Source: Pseudahrensia aquimaris (GTDB lineage: Bacteria > Pseudomonadota > Alphaproteobacteria > Rhizobiales > Rhizobiaceae). From it: DNA of 64,000 nt. This document shows positions 16,635-25,439 of this stretch, one piece after another (within the stretch, counting starts at the first letter, position 1; each line of letters begins with the position of its first letter). Where the stretch lies: assembly GCF_042676045.1 (NCBI RefSeq), contig NZ_JBHTJV010000009.1:496001-560000 (forward strand), given 5' to 3'. The position numbers and the translations under genes are program-made. Under the pieces are notes generated by a model. It was not told where the DNA came from and made no database searches. It worked only from the letters and a program-made list of their open reading frames with translations.

Positions 16635-17582
16635 TCAGTCTGCTTTCGAAGCCGATTTTTCGGGTTTGCCTTCCGCTTTTACCGTCGGCGCTTCGTTAGA
16701 CGCTTCTTCTTCAACGATCTCTATCTCTTCACGCTTGGGCTGCTTTGTCAGCAAAGATAGTAAATCGCCAATCGTTTCGCGAAGCTGAGTGCGTGGCACA
16801 ACCATGTCGACCATGCCGTGTTCCTTTAGATACTCTGCGCGCTGAAAACCTTCAGGCAGCTTTTCGCGGATTGTCTGTTCAATCACGCGCGGGCCGGCAA
16901 AACAGATGAGCGCGCCCGGTTCGGCGATGTGAATATCGCCCAGCATCGCATAAGAGGCAGACACGCCGCCTGTGGTGGGATTGGTGAGCACGACGATATA
17001 GGGAAGACCGGCTTCTCGCAGCATTTGCACAGCGACCGTGGTGCGCGGCAATTGCATGAGGCTCAAAATACCTTCTTGCATCCGAGCGCCCCCCGATGCG
17101 GTGTACATGATAAACGGTGTTTTGCGCTTCACCGCTTCCTCCATCGCTTTCACGATGGCTTCCCCAGCCGCCATGCCAAGCGAACCGCCCATGAATTTAT
17201 ATTCATGAACGGCGCAGGTGACTTCCATGCCAAACAGTTTGCCGACAGCGCCCATGATGGTGTCGTCCATCTTGGTTTTGGTCCGGCTCTCTTTCAGCTT
17301 GTCAATGTATCGCCGCTCGTCGCGAAACTTCAACGGATCTTGAGCCACTTCTGGCTGCTTCAAAACCTCAAACGCGCCATCGTCATAAAAATGGCTCAGC
17401 CGTTCTGCGGCTGGAATATACATGTGATGGCCGGACGAAGGCACAACCCACTGGTTGGCCTCCAAATCCTTGTGAAACACCATTTCGCCGCTCTCGGGAT
17501 CTTTGATCCAGAGGTTCTCCGGCATGTCACGGCGGGAAAAAAAATCAAACTTTGGGCGAACGTAGTCGGAGATCCAGTTCAT
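16635..17582 (-). CDS. accD: Acetyl-CoA carboxylase carboxyltransferase beta subunit, zinc-ribbon cysteines absent
   Basis: This 315-residue carboxyltransferase beta subunit makes malonyl-CoA with AccA for fatty acid synthesis. The core is well conserved (GGSLGMAAGEAIVKA, SGGARMQEG, NPTTGGVSASYAMLGD). In enzymes such as that of E. coli the N-terminus holds a four-cysteine zinc ribbon; here the equivalent stretch (IKDPESGEMVF...VVPSSGHH) has no cysteine at all. Rhizobial relatives also lose most of these cysteines, so this is probably lineage-typical. The acidic, lysine-rich C-terminal tail is low-complexity. The ATG at 17582 (MNWISDYVRP) is chosen over longer in-frame readings. Confidence 0.96.
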   Translation of the reverse strand: MNWISDYVRPKFDFFSRRDMPENLWIKDPESGEMVFHKDLEANQWVVPSSGHHMYIPAAERLSHFYDDGAFEVLKQPEVAQDPLKFRDERRYIDKLKESRTKTKMDDTIMGAVGKLFGMEVTCAVHEYKFMGGSLGMAAGEAIVKAMEEAVKRKTPFIMYTASGGARMQEGILSLMQLPRTTVAVQMLREAGLPYIVVLTNPTTGGVSASYAMLGDIHIAEPGALICFAGPRVIEQTIREKLPEGFQRAEYLKEHGMVDMVVPRTQLRETIGDLLSLLTKQPKREEIEIVEEEASNEAPTVKAEGKPEKSASKAD

Positions 17583-17692
17583 CGCATCGCTCTTTGTTGC
17601 GCGGTCGACCTGCGCCGCTGATGGTGTCGGCTTAATATGGAGCCTGCATCCCGAATTGCCAATTTTTTGCGCCCATGACCAGAACGATGCCT

Positions 17693-18517
17693 CTACGCAC
17701 GCGCGTTGCGCACACCTTCTGCGATCTGCGAGACCAATGCGAGTGGCGCGGAAACCGTCTCGCCACCGGCAATTCCGTTGGTCAGGCTGTCTGCCACTGT
17801 TGAAACGATGGCCGAGCCAACCACCACGCCATCCGCCGCACGCCCAATCATCGCCGCCTGCTCCGCATTGCGAACGCCGAAGCCCACGCAGATCGGTAGG
17901 TCGGTCTTTGCTTTGATATGGGCAACCGATTGGGACACTTGGGTTGGGTCCGGGGTCGCTGCACCCGTAATGCCGTTGATCGAGACGTAGTAGACAAAGC
18001 CGGACGTGTTGGAGAGCACTTTGGGCAGACGCTTTGCGTCGGTCGTTGGCGTTGCCAGACGGATGAAGTTCAGGTCGCGCTTGGTGGCGGGAATGCACAA
18101 TTCCTCATCCATTTCCGGTGGTAGATCGACAACGATCATCCCATCAATGCCAGCCTCAAGCGCCTCGTCAAGAAACCGCTCCGGCCCATATTGATAGATC
18201 GGATTGTAATAACCCATGACCACGATCGGCGTCTCTTTGTCCGTCTCACGAAACGCCCGCACCATCGCAAACGTGGCCGCCATCGTGTGACCACCTTTGA
18301 GCGCCCGCAGACCGGCCGCCTGAATGGCAGGGCCATCGGCCATAGGGTCAGAAAACGGCATACCAAGTTCAATCACATCAGCCCCCGCCGCTGGCAGGCC
18401 CTTCATGATCTCGATGGAAGTCTTCAAATCCGGATCGCCGCCCATGAAATAGGTGACGAAAGCAGGCCGGTTCTCTTCCGCCAATTTGGCGAAGCGTGTG
18501 TCCATGCGTTGGGTCAT
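17693..18517 (-). CDS. trpA: Tryptophan synthase alpha subunit
   Basis: This 274-residue TIM-barrel enzyme cleaves indole-3-glycerol phosphate and passes indole to TrpB. The catalytic acids are visible in VIELGMPFSDPMADGP (Glu and Asp), with the phosphate-binding glycine-rich C-terminal strands GFGVRNAEQA and GVVVGSAIV. The start ATG lies 3 bases after the trpB stop, with GGAGC as the ribosome site, so translation is coupled. Confidence 0.97.
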   Translation of the reverse strand: MTQRMDTRFAKLAEENRPAFVTYFMGGDPDLKTSIEIMKGLPAAGADVIELGMPFSDPMADGPAIQAAGLRALKGGHTMAATFAMVRAFRETDKETPIVVMGYYNPIYQYGPERFLDEALEAGIDGMIVVDLPPEMDEELCIPATKRDLNFIRLATPTTDAKRLPKVLSNTSGFVYYVSINGITGAATPDPTQVSQSVAHIKAKTDLPICVGFGVRNAEQAAMIGRAADGVVVGSAIVSTVADSLTNGIAGGETVSAPLALVSQIAEGVRNARA

Positions 18518-18520
18518 GTT

Positions 18521-19738
18521 TTAAAGCTCCACGCCCAAATGTTCGCTGACAGTGTGCACATCTTTGTCGCCACGGCCGCACAGGTTCATCACGATGATCT
18601 GGTCTTTGTCCATGGTCGGCGCGCGTTTGATGACTTCGGCGAGCGCGTGGCTGGGTTCGAGTGCGGGGATGATGCCTTCAAGCCTGCACAGCAGCTGGAA
18701 CGCTTCGAGCGCTTCGGTGTCCATAATCGGCACGTATTCGACGCGGCCAATGTCTTTCAGCCATGAATGTTCCGGCCCGATGCCGGGATAATCCAGCCCC
18801 GCAGAAATCGACGCGCCTTCCTCGATTTGGCCTTCGGAATCTTGCAGCAAATAGGTGCGGTTGCCGTGAAGCACGCCAGGCTTGCCTGCGGTCAGCGAAG
18901 CACAATGCTCGTCGCCTTCCAGACCTTTGCCACCCGCCTCAACGCCGACGATCCTCACGTCTTCATCATCAAGGAACGGGTGGAACAGGCCGATAGCGTT
19001 GGAGCCACCGCCGACGGAGGCGATAAGCATGTCGGGCAAGCGGCCCTCGGCGGCCATCATTTGCTCGCGGCACTCTTTACCGATCACGCTTTGGAAGTCG
19101 CGCACGAGTTCCGGATAAGGATGTGGGCCAGCGGCTGTTCCAATAAGGTAATAAGTGTCTTCAACATTTGTCACCCAATCGCGCAGAGCTTCGTTCATCG
19201 CGTCTTTAAGCGTGCCGGCACCTGATTCCACAGGGACGATCTCAGCACCCAACAGTTTCATGCGGAACACATTGGGCGATTGGCGTTTCACGTCCTTCGC
19301 GCCCATGTAGACAATGCAGGGGAAGCCGAAACGGGCGGCAACCGTCGCCGCTGCAACGCCGTGCTGGCCCGCACCCGTTTCCGCGATAATCCGCGTTTTG
19401 CCCATGCGCTTGGCAAGCAAAATTTGCCCCAAGCAATTGTTGATCTTGTGGCTGCCGGTGTGGTTCAGCTCGTCTCGTTTGAAATAAACCTTAGCGCCGC
19501 CCAGATGTTCGGTCAGCCGCTCTGCAAAATAAAGCGCGCTTGGGCGGCCCGTATAATGGGTGTTGAGGTTTTCGATTTCGGCATGAAAAGCCGGATCGTT
19601 CTTGGCGGTTTTATACGCTTCATCCAGTTCCAAAATGTTCGGCATAAGCGTTTCGGCTACGAATCGACCGCCGAAAATACCGAATTGGCCGTCGTCGTCT
19701 GGCCCCATGCGGAATGAGTTGGGTGACTGAACGTTCAT
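18521..19738 (-). CDS. trpB: Tryptophan synthase beta subunit
   Basis: This 405-residue PLP enzyme condenses indole with serine to form tryptophan. The PLP lysine lies in HTGSHKINNC near residue 99, the phosphate loop GGGSNAIG is intact, and CGRGDKD is near the C-terminus. The N-terminal FGGRFVAETLMP is typical. It sits between trpF (14 bases upstream) and trpA. No leader peptide or attenuator is visible in the short gaps, so regulation must lie upstream of trpF or elsewhere. Confidence 0.98.
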   Translation of the reverse strand: MNVQSPNSFRMGPDDDGQFGIFGGRFVAETLMPNILELDEAYKTAKNDPAFHAEIENLNTHYTGRPSALYFAERLTEHLGGAKVYFKRDELNHTGSHKINNCLGQILLAKRMGKTRIIAETGAGQHGVAAATVAARFGFPCIVYMGAKDVKRQSPNVFRMKLLGAEIVPVESGAGTLKDAMNEALRDWVTNVEDTYYLIGTAAGPHPYPELVRDFQSVIGKECREQMMAAEGRLPDMLIASVGGGSNAIGLFHPFLDDEDVRIVGVEAGGKGLEGDEHCASLTAGKPGVLHGNRTYLLQDSEGQIEEGASISAGLDYPGIGPEHSWLKDIGRVEYVPIMDTEALEAFQLLCRLEGIIPALEPSHALAEVIKRAPTMDKDQIIVMNLCGRGDKDVHTVSEHLGVEL

Positions 19739-19752
19739 AACAAATACTCTCT

Positions 19753-20409
19753 CTACGCGCCCGTTTTGGAGGCTTCCAGCAGGGCTGCTATCTTGGCCAT
19801 GTCTTTAACACCCGGTGCGCTTTCAACGCCAGATGAAAGATCGAGACCAACAAGTCCATTCGCCGCATCGCGCACAAGGGCGATGGCTTCTTTAACGTTG
19901 GATTGGTCTATCCCACCTGACAGTAAAATGGGCGTTTGGCTTTGCAAATTCTCCACCAACGACCAATCAAAAGAAACGCCATTGCCGCCGGGCAGTTCAG
20001 CGCCCTTTGGCGGCTTGGCGTCCAGCAACAACAGATCAACGTGGCCTTCATAGATTTGCGCCCGCGCCAGATCATCAATCCCGCGCACGGCAAGCGCTTT
20101 CATCACGGGCAAACCGTACCGCGACTTCACCTCTGCGACACGCTCCAGGCTCTCGCTGCCGTGCAATTGCAACAGATCAGGTTCCATCGTCCCGACAATC
20201 GCATCGAGATAGGCGTCATCTGCATCGACACTCACAGCAACCGTCTGACAATCGCCCGACAGCGCCACCAAATCTCGCGCTTGCTCTGGCGAAACGTGGC
20301 GAGGGCTTTTCACAAAGAAAATAAAGCCCAAATGCGAAGCCCCGCCGTCGCGGGCTGCGATCACGGATTCGGGCGTTGAAAGACCGCAGATTTTGACGGG
20401 TATGCTCAT
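19753..20409 (-). CDS. trpF: Phosphoribosylanthranilate isomerase
   Basis: This 218-residue TIM-barrel enzyme carries out the third step of tryptophan synthesis from chorismate. The catalytic cysteine is in the N-terminal VKICGLS motif, the aspartate is in SVDADD (about residue 62), and LLSGGIDQSNV provides the phosphate-binding loop. It is the first trp gene of the leftward cluster and follows the metallopeptidase gene by 33 bases. The other trp genes are not in the window. Confidence 0.96.
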   Translation of the reverse strand: MSIPVKICGLSTPESVIAARDGGASHLGFIFFVKSPRHVSPEQARDLVALSGDCQTVAVSVDADDAYLDAIVGTMEPDLLQLHGSESLERVAEVKSRYGLPVMKALAVRGIDDLARAQIYEGHVDLLLLDAKPPKGAELPGGNGVSFDWSLVENLQSQTPILLSGGIDQSNVKEAIALVRDAANGLVGLDLSSGVESAPGVKDMAKIAALLEASKTGA

Positions 20410-20442
20410 GGTGCGTTTGCTGCCACGCAGCGCCAGCAGAGT

Positions 20443-21210
20443 CTAGGCAACAACCGCGTGCAGTTTTGCCCCATGCTGGCGCAGCCATGCTTTGTGGGTT
20501 TCCATATCGGGGCAAATGTCACGCACATGCGCCCAGAAGCGGTCCGAATGGTTCATTTCACGCAAATGCGCCACTTCGTGTGCGGCCAGATAGTTCAGCA
20601 CTTCGGGCGGCGCCAGAATGATGCGCCACGAAAAATTGAGCGCACCTGAAGACGAGCACGAGCCCCAGCGGCTTGTTGTATCCCGCATGGTGATCGATTT
20701 GGGTTTCACGCCCAAGGCATCGGCGTAATGAGCAACTGCTTTGGTCAAATCCTGCTTGGCTTGGCGCTTGAGAAAATCCGCCACTTTGCGCGGCAGAAAC
20801 TTCGGATCGCCGAAAACGCGGATGACCTTCCCATCGTCTTCCATGCCGATGGAAACCACGCCCCGCCCGATGCCGGAATGAACGATCCTGTGTGGCACGC
20901 CGCGCAAGGGTATGGTCACCCCATCGGCAATACGGGTAACTTCCGGCAAGCGCGACAGGCGCGAAGCGGCCCAGGCGCGGTTGCGTTGCAAAAAGCCATC
21001 GACCTCATCTTCCGGCGTTCCCGGTGGAACGGTGACTTTCAGGCTCTCTTCGGTTTTTGACGCAGGCACGAGCCGCAACGTCAGCCGCGACGTGCGCGGA
21101 TTTTCCACGACACGGACATCAACGTTGCGCCCATCAATTTCGAGCAAGGTCCAGCGTTCAACTTTGCCTTGCTTGGGCGGAGGGCGTTTTTTGAGAAGAT
21201 TGAGCATCAT
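20443..21210 (-). CDS. YgjP-like (DUF45/SprT-type) zinc metallopeptidase family protein
   Basis: This cytoplasmic protein of about 255 residues has a C-terminal zincin motif, HEVAHLREMNHSDRFW, and the family segment DTTSRWGSCSSSGALNFSWR. The N-terminal half is a poorly characterised beta-rich region. Members are predicted metal-dependent hydrolases with no firmly established substrate. Two adjacent ATGs (21210 and 21207) could start it, and no ribosome site is obvious. It stands upstream of trpF in the same direction and downstream of the secB terminator. Confidence 0.88.
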   Translation of the reverse strand: MMLNLLKKRPPPKQGKVERWTLLEIDGRNVDVRVVENPRTSRLTLRLVPASKTEESLKVTVPPGTPEDEVDGFLQRNRAWAASRLSRLPEVTRIADGVTIPLRGVPHRIVHSGIGRGVVSIGMEDDGKVIRVFGDPKFLPRKVADFLKRQAKQDLTKAVAHYADALGVKPKSITMRDTTSRWGSCSSSGALNFSWRIILAPPEVLNYLAAHEVAHLREMNHSDRFWAHVRDICPDMETHKAWLRQHGAKLHAVVA

Positions 21211-21243
21211 CGCTTTATAGATGATTCGTTGCCGGGTCCGCCA

Positions 21244-21276
21244 AAGAAAAAGGGCGCACCCCGAGAGCGCGCCCCA
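21244..21276 (-). terminator. Rho-independent terminator after secB
   Basis: Read on the minus strand, GGGCGC pairs with GCGCCC (21252-21257 with 21269-21274) around an 11-base loop and is followed by TTTTTC. It lies just beyond the secB stop and before the metallopeptidase gene. Confidence 0.8.
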
Positions 21277-21303
21277 TCGATTGTTGGCCGATAAAATCGC
21301 AGA

Positions 21304-21828
21304 TTACGTTGTAACCTGACTCTTCACCTGCTCTTCAGCCATCCGCTGCTGGAACAGGGCTGCAAAATCAACCGGATCAATCAACAGCGGCGGGAAGCCA
21401 CCGTTGCGCGTTGCTTCCGCGATGATTTGGCGTGCAAACGGGAACAGCAGACGCGGGCACTCGATCAAAATCGCAGGGGCGACCGATTCTTGCGGCATAT
21501 TCTGCAAGCGGAAAACGCCACCATAGGTCAACTCCACGTTGAACATTGTATCCGCGCCTTCACCGGCGCTTGCATCCATTTTCAGCTCGACTTCAAAGTC
21601 GGTTTCCGAAAGCGGGTTTGCGTTCACATTGATGTTGATGTTGATCTCAGGCGACTTCTCGCGTGGGCGCAGCGAATGGGGGGCATGTGGGTTTTCAAAG
21701 GAAAGATCCTTGATGTATTGCGCCATAATGCCCAGCGAAGGCGCGCCACCCTCAGCTGCACCGCCGGCTGCTTCTGCCGCTGGCGCTTCGTCTTTTTTCG
21801 ATTTCTTAGGTGCAGCTTTTTTGGCCAT
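21304..21828 (-). CDS. secB: Protein-export chaperone SecB
   Basis: This 174-residue SecB keeps preproteins unfolded and delivers them to SecA. The conserved core starts at IMAQYIKDLSFENPHAP and includes the VELTYGGVFRLQNMP strand and ECPRLLFPFARQII. The first 30 residues are an Ala/Lys/Gly-rich extension common in alphaproteobacterial SecB. The ATG at 21828 has a GGGAG ribosome site; the longer in-frame reading is rejected. Confidence 0.97.
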   Translation of the reverse strand: MAKKAAPKKSKKDEAPAAEAAGGAAEGGAPSLGIMAQYIKDLSFENPHAPHSLRPREKSPEINININVNANPLSETDFEVELKMDASAGEGADTMFNVELTYGGVFRLQNMPQESVAPAILIECPRLLFPFARQIIAEATRNGGFPPLLIDPVDFAALFQQRMAEEQVKSQVTT

Positions 21829-21947
21829 GTCGGCTCCCATTCCTGTTGTCTTGTTCGCGCAGGCTAAGGCAACCCGCAAATTTCGTTACGCGCGGTAACA
21901 TGCGCGATGATTTCAGGCAAGCAAAGCTCGTTCTAACAGCAAGTGCG

Positions 21948-22439
21948 TCAGTCTTTTTTCCAGGGTGAATTCGGATCGCGGTCTTGGACATGGTATTCGT
22001 TGTCATCAAGATCGATCACATCATCCGACGCATAAGGACTGCTCGGTTCCCGGTCCCTAAAGGCGGCATCCATTGGTGTAACCACCGTGATTCGCGATGA
22101 AAGGAACTTCCAGATCGCGCCTCGAACGCCTGGTACGAACAGCAGAAAACCCAGAGTATCGGTCACAAAGCCCGGTGTGAGCAGCAGAATGCCTGCGACA
22201 AGGATCATCGCACCATCACCCAGAGCGCGACCGGGAACACGGCCAGCGTTGGTTTCTGTCTTGATCGTCTCCAATATCGCAAAACCCTGACTGCGGAGCA
22301 GGAAAGTGCCGATAATCGCGGTGACCAGGATCATCAGCAACGTCAGACCAATGCCAATTTGCTGGCCGATGGCGATAAATGCAGCGATCTCGACAATCGG
22401 CACAACCAGCAACATGAAGGGTATGAGGGCAAAGGGCAT
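21948..22439 (-). CDS. fxsA: FxsA family membrane protein
   Basis: This 163-residue inner-membrane protein has three to four hydrophobic segments in the first 110 residues (LIPFMLLVVPIVEIAAFIAI, LTLLMILVTAIIGTFLL, MILVAGILLLTPGFVTDTLG). The family-typical LTPGFVTDTLGFLLFVPGVR is present, followed by a polar acidic tail. The E. coli namesake suppresses phage T7 exclusion by F plasmids; the cellular role is unknown. It is divergent from timA with a 186-base shared upstream region, and lies upstream of secB on the same strand. Confidence 0.9.
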   Translation of the reverse strand: MPFALIPFMLLVVPIVEIAAFIAIGQQIGIGLTLLMILVTAIIGTFLLRSQGFAILETIKTETNAGRVPGRALGDGAMILVAGILLLTPGFVTDTLGFLLFVPGVRGAIWKFLSSRITVVTPMDAAFRDREPSSPYASDDVIDLDDNEYHVQDRDPNSPWKKD

Positions 22440-22625
22440 AGCATTCTTTCCAAAAAAGCGTCTTGTAGCCATCTTAAAGGATATGCTGACGGCGTGTTTC
22501 TTACATAGGTATTGCTGCGGCCATTTGAATGGTTGTCTCAAATCGCTATATGAAGCCTAACACCTGCTCTATTGGGCATGCCTCCTGTTTGCGGCACCAA
22601 ATTAGAAGATCGAAAGATACGCACC

Positions 22626-23345
22626 ATGGAATTCGACATTTTCACCTTGTTGCCGCTTGCTGTGGCGATCTTCGTATTCTGGCGTTTGCGTCAAGTTCTG
22701 GGCACCAGAAATGGAAATGAAGCGCCCCCGCCATTCAATCCTTACGACGACAAGAAGGATGCTGCTGATGGCGCGGAAGCGGCTGAGGCCAACGACAATG
22801 TGGTCACTTTGCCCGGCTCACGGACCCGCCGCGCGACAGATGAGGCTGGCACGGACGCTGTAGCCGAGCGTATCGAGGCGATCGCTGGCAAGAAAAGCGC
22901 GCTGAAGCAGGGCCTGACCGCCATCCGTTCCCGTGATCCCAATTTTGACCCGGATGAATTCATCGACGGCGCAAAGATCGCCTATGAAATGATCGTTACC
23001 GGCTTTGCCGATGGCGACAAACGCGCACTTAAAGGACTCCTGTCCCGTGAGGTCTATGATAATTTCGAAGCCGTAATCGACGAGCGCCGCGAGCGTGGCG
23101 AGCACGTTCAGGCGAGTTTTGTGGGTATCGAAAAAGCTGACATCGACTCAGCCGAACTGGTCAAGACAGAGGCGCAGATCACTATGCGGTTTGTCAGCCA
23201 GATGATTTCTGCCACGCTTAATGAAGCCGGTGATGTGGTTGATGGAGATTTGCAGGAAGTTGCCGAAATCGTCGATGTTTGGACTTTTGCGCGCCCCGTG
23301 AAGTCCCGCGATCCAAACTGGAAACTCGTTGCTACCGATGCTTAA
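22626..23345 (+). CDS. timA: Tim44/TimA family putative adaptor protein
   Basis: This 239-residue protein has one N-terminal transmembrane anchor (FDIFTLLPLAVAIFVFWRL), then a disordered acidic linker, then a Tim44-like domain from about residue 95 (DFDPDEFIDGAKIAYEMIV). It is the bacterial relative of the mitochondrial import motor adaptor Tim44. The bacterial role is a presumed inner-membrane adaptor and is not well defined. It starts a rightward group with mltA, smr and an HTH gene and faces fxsA/secB, a conserved alphaproteobacterial neighbourhood. Confidence 0.92.
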   Translation: MEFDIFTLLPLAVAIFVFWRLRQVLGTRNGNEAPPPFNPYDDKKDAADGAEAAEANDNVVTLPGSRTRRATDEAGTDAVAERIEAIAGKKSALKQGLTAIRSRDPNFDPDEFIDGAKIAYEMIVTGFADGDKRALKGLLSREVYDNFEAVIDERRERGEHVQASFVGIEKADIDSAELVKTEAQITMRFVSQMISATLNEAGDVVDGDLQEVAEIVDVWTFARPVKSRDPNWKLVATDA

Positions 23346-23363
23346 TTTCGCGCAGTAGCTGCC

Positions 23364-24455
23364 GTGGAAACTGCATCCCTCAAGCCGCTTAGCTTTGATT
23401 CCATCAAGGGGTGGGCGCAGGACGATCACGCTCAAGCCTTTGCCGCTTTCCTGCGCAGCGCACGCCGCATGGCGCAAAAGCCCTACAAGACCCGCGCGCT
23501 TGGCGAAGACGGGACTGCTTTAGCCGCTATTGGCGAAAAGGCCCTGGCGGCGGACAATACAAGCGCCTCTGATGCAAAAGTTTTTTTCGAGCGTCATTTT
23601 CAACCGCACCATGTAATGCCTCAGCAAGATGCCGCCGCTGGTTTCATGACAGGCTTCTTTGAGCCGGAGATGCAAGCATCACTCCAGCAAAGCGAAGCCT
23701 TTCCCGAACCACTGTATGCCCGTCCGCCTGAGCTTGTTGATCTCAATGACGATAACCGCCCGCCGGAATTGGACGAGACTTACCGCTACGGCTGGCTGGC
23801 GAATGGAAAGATCGTCCAAAGCCCGGACCGTGGTGCCATCAATGCCGGAGCCCTTGCGGAGCTTGGTCTTGAAATCGCGTGGATGCGTAACCGTGTTGAT
23901 GCGTTCTTCATTCACGTTCAGGGCGCCGCGAAGTTGATGCTGCCCGATGGTGAAAGCCTACGCGTTACCTATGCTGGAAAAACCGGTCATCCTTACACAT
24001 CATTGGGCCGCTTGTTGTGCGAGCGTTTGGGCGTGACAACCGCGCAAATGACCAGCGACGTGCTGCGCGACTGGATGATGGAGAATCCCGCTCAACTTGA
24101 CGAGGTTCTGGCGCATAACCGTTCATATATTTTCTTTGAAGCAAGCGAGGCAGGCGAAGTTGATGGTCCAATCGCAGCTGCAAAAGTGCCGCTCATGCCC
24201 CATCGCTCTCTTGCAGTAGACCGCAGCTTGCACACATTTGGCGTTCCGTTCTTCATTTCCACCCACACACCGCTGCCGGGCGAAACCACACCGTTCCGCA
24301 AGCTGATGATCGCCCATGATACGGGTTCCGCGATTGTTGGGCCGGCACGTGGCGATATTTTCTGCGGCACGGGTGATGCTGCGGGGATGCAAGCTGGACG
24401 TATTCAGCACGCTGCAGACATGATCGTGCTCATGCCAAAGGCGCTGACGGTCTGA
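23364..24455 (+). CDS. mltA: MltA-type lytic transglycosylase, no visible signal peptide
   Basis: This 363-residue enzyme has a MltA domain (GFFEPEMQASLQ, YRYGWLANGKI, FFIHVQGAAKLMLPDG) and a C-terminal 3D domain with AHDTGSAIVGPARGDIFCG. The 3D domain carries the catalytic aspartate. It would cleave peptidoglycan glycan strands to anhydromuropeptides in the periplasm. The GTG at 23364 is the only upstream start before a stop at 23355-23357. The resulting N-terminus (METASLKPLSFDSIKGW) is not a signal peptide or lipobox. Export is therefore unexplained. Confidence 0.9.
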   Translation: METASLKPLSFDSIKGWAQDDHAQAFAAFLRSARRMAQKPYKTRALGEDGTALAAIGEKALAADNTSASDAKVFFERHFQPHHVMPQQDAAAGFMTGFFEPEMQASLQQSEAFPEPLYARPPELVDLNDDNRPPELDETYRYGWLANGKIVQSPDRGAINAGALAELGLEIAWMRNRVDAFFIHVQGAAKLMLPDGESLRVTYAGKTGHPYTSLGRLLCERLGVTTAQMTSDVLRDWMMENPAQLDEVLAHNRSYIFFEASEAGEVDGPIAAAKVPLMPHRSLAVDRSLHTFGVPFFISTHTPLPGETTPFRKLMIAHDTGSAIVGPARGDIFCGTGDAAGMQAGRIQHAADMIVLMPKALTV

Positions 24456-25042
24456 TGAAACGCAAAATGTTATCAGGCGAAGACAAGCATTTGTGGCGTC
24501 GCGTCGCACGCTCAACCACGCCGATGTCGGAGCGTAAGCGTGATTTGGAATCGGAACTGGCCGCCTTGCTTGAGGACAGCACGAGCCAACACTCGCCACC
24601 GCCAGCCTTCCGCAAAGTTCACCCGCCACAACCGCCTCATACGCGGCCGTCGCCTGCGCCAGCAACGCCCAGCAGCCACAAGCCTTTGACGCCTGCCCAA
24701 CCCATTGACCCGCCCGTGCTGAAGAAGCTCGCCAAGGGCAGGCTCGACGTCGATGCTAGGCTGGACCTGCATGGCATGACCTCGGACCGCGCGCGATTTG
24801 CCTTGGTGGATTTCCTCGAACTCTCGCGCGCCGCAGGACACCGCATCGTTTTGGTGATTACCGGCAAGGGAATGGACGGCCGCGGTGTGTTGCGCCAAAG
24901 CCTGCCACATTGGCTGGAATTGCCGCCGTGCACACATCTCGTCAACGGCTTCCGTGTTGCCCATCCGACACACGGCGGCGATGGCGCCTTTTATGTACGC
25001 TTGCGGCGTCCGCGTGAAAAAGGCGGCAGGGGCCTTCGCTGA
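24455..25042 (+). CDS. Smr/MutS2 C-terminal domain protein
   Basis: This 195-residue protein has a proline-rich disordered N-terminal third and a C-terminal Smr domain (LDLHGMTSDRARFALVDFL, VLVITGKGMDGRGVLRQSLPHWL). Smr domains are nucleases acting on DNA or RNA; the cellular role of the stand-alone form is unsettled. ATG overlaps the mltA stop (TGATG), so the two are translationally coupled. Confidence 0.93.
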   Translation: MKRKMLSGEDKHLWRRVARSTTPMSERKRDLESELAALLEDSTSQHSPPPAFRKVHPPQPPHTRPSPAPATPSSHKPLTPAQPIDPPVLKKLAKGRLDVDARLDLHGMTSDRARFALVDFLELSRAAGHRIVLVITGKGMDGRGVLRQSLPHWLELPPCTHLVNGFRVAHPTHGGDGAFYVRLRRPREKGGRGLR

Positions 25043-25043
25043 T

Positions 25044-25433
25044 ATGGTAACGCGGCGCGGTATCAAAAACAGTGAAAATTGGACACCGTTGGGTATCTAC
25101 CTGCGCGACAAACGCGCTGCGTTGGGCATATCGCAAAAAGAAATGGCAGCGGGGATCGGCGTGTCTTCTGCGTATCTATCTGCGCTGGAACACGGCAAAC
25201 GCGGCAAACCTTCTTTCGCGTTGCTGCAAAGGATTATCGGTTATCTAGGCGTGATTTGGGACGAGGCGGAGGCCGTAGAACGCCTTGCACAATTGTCGGA
25301 TCCAAAGGCGGTGATCGATACCTCTGATCTGTCCGACAAGGCCACCTTGCTGGCATGTTTGATCGCGGAAGATATTGCTCACTGGGATGAAGAGACAATT
25401 GAACGTCTTACTCAAGCGCTGCCGAAGACTTGA
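25044..25433 (+). CDS. Small helix-turn-helix (XRE-type) regulator
   Basis: This 129-residue protein has an N-terminal Cro/CI-type helix-turn-helix (LRDKRAALGISQKEMAAGIG...SSAYLSALEHGKRGKPS) and a short C-terminal helical part. The ATG at 25044 begins 1 base after the smr stop and marks the true N-terminus (MVTRRGIKN); a longer in-frame reading that runs back into smr is rejected. Target genes are unknown. It belongs to the timA-mltA-smr transcript, so it may track cell-envelope or growth status, which is speculation. Confidence 0.9.
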   Translation: MVTRRGIKNSENWTPLGIYLRDKRAALGISQKEMAAGIGVSSAYLSALEHGKRGKPSFALLQRIIGYLGVIWDEAEAVERLAQLSDPKAVIDTSDLSDKATLLACLIAEDIAHWDEETIERLTQALPKT

Positions 25434-25439
25434 GTTGAC

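Noticed and set aside
18500..20442. Tryptophan attenuator or leader peptide
   Set aside because: Gaps between the trp genes are 3-14 bases and the 33 bases before trpF have no tryptophan-codon run or alternative hairpins.
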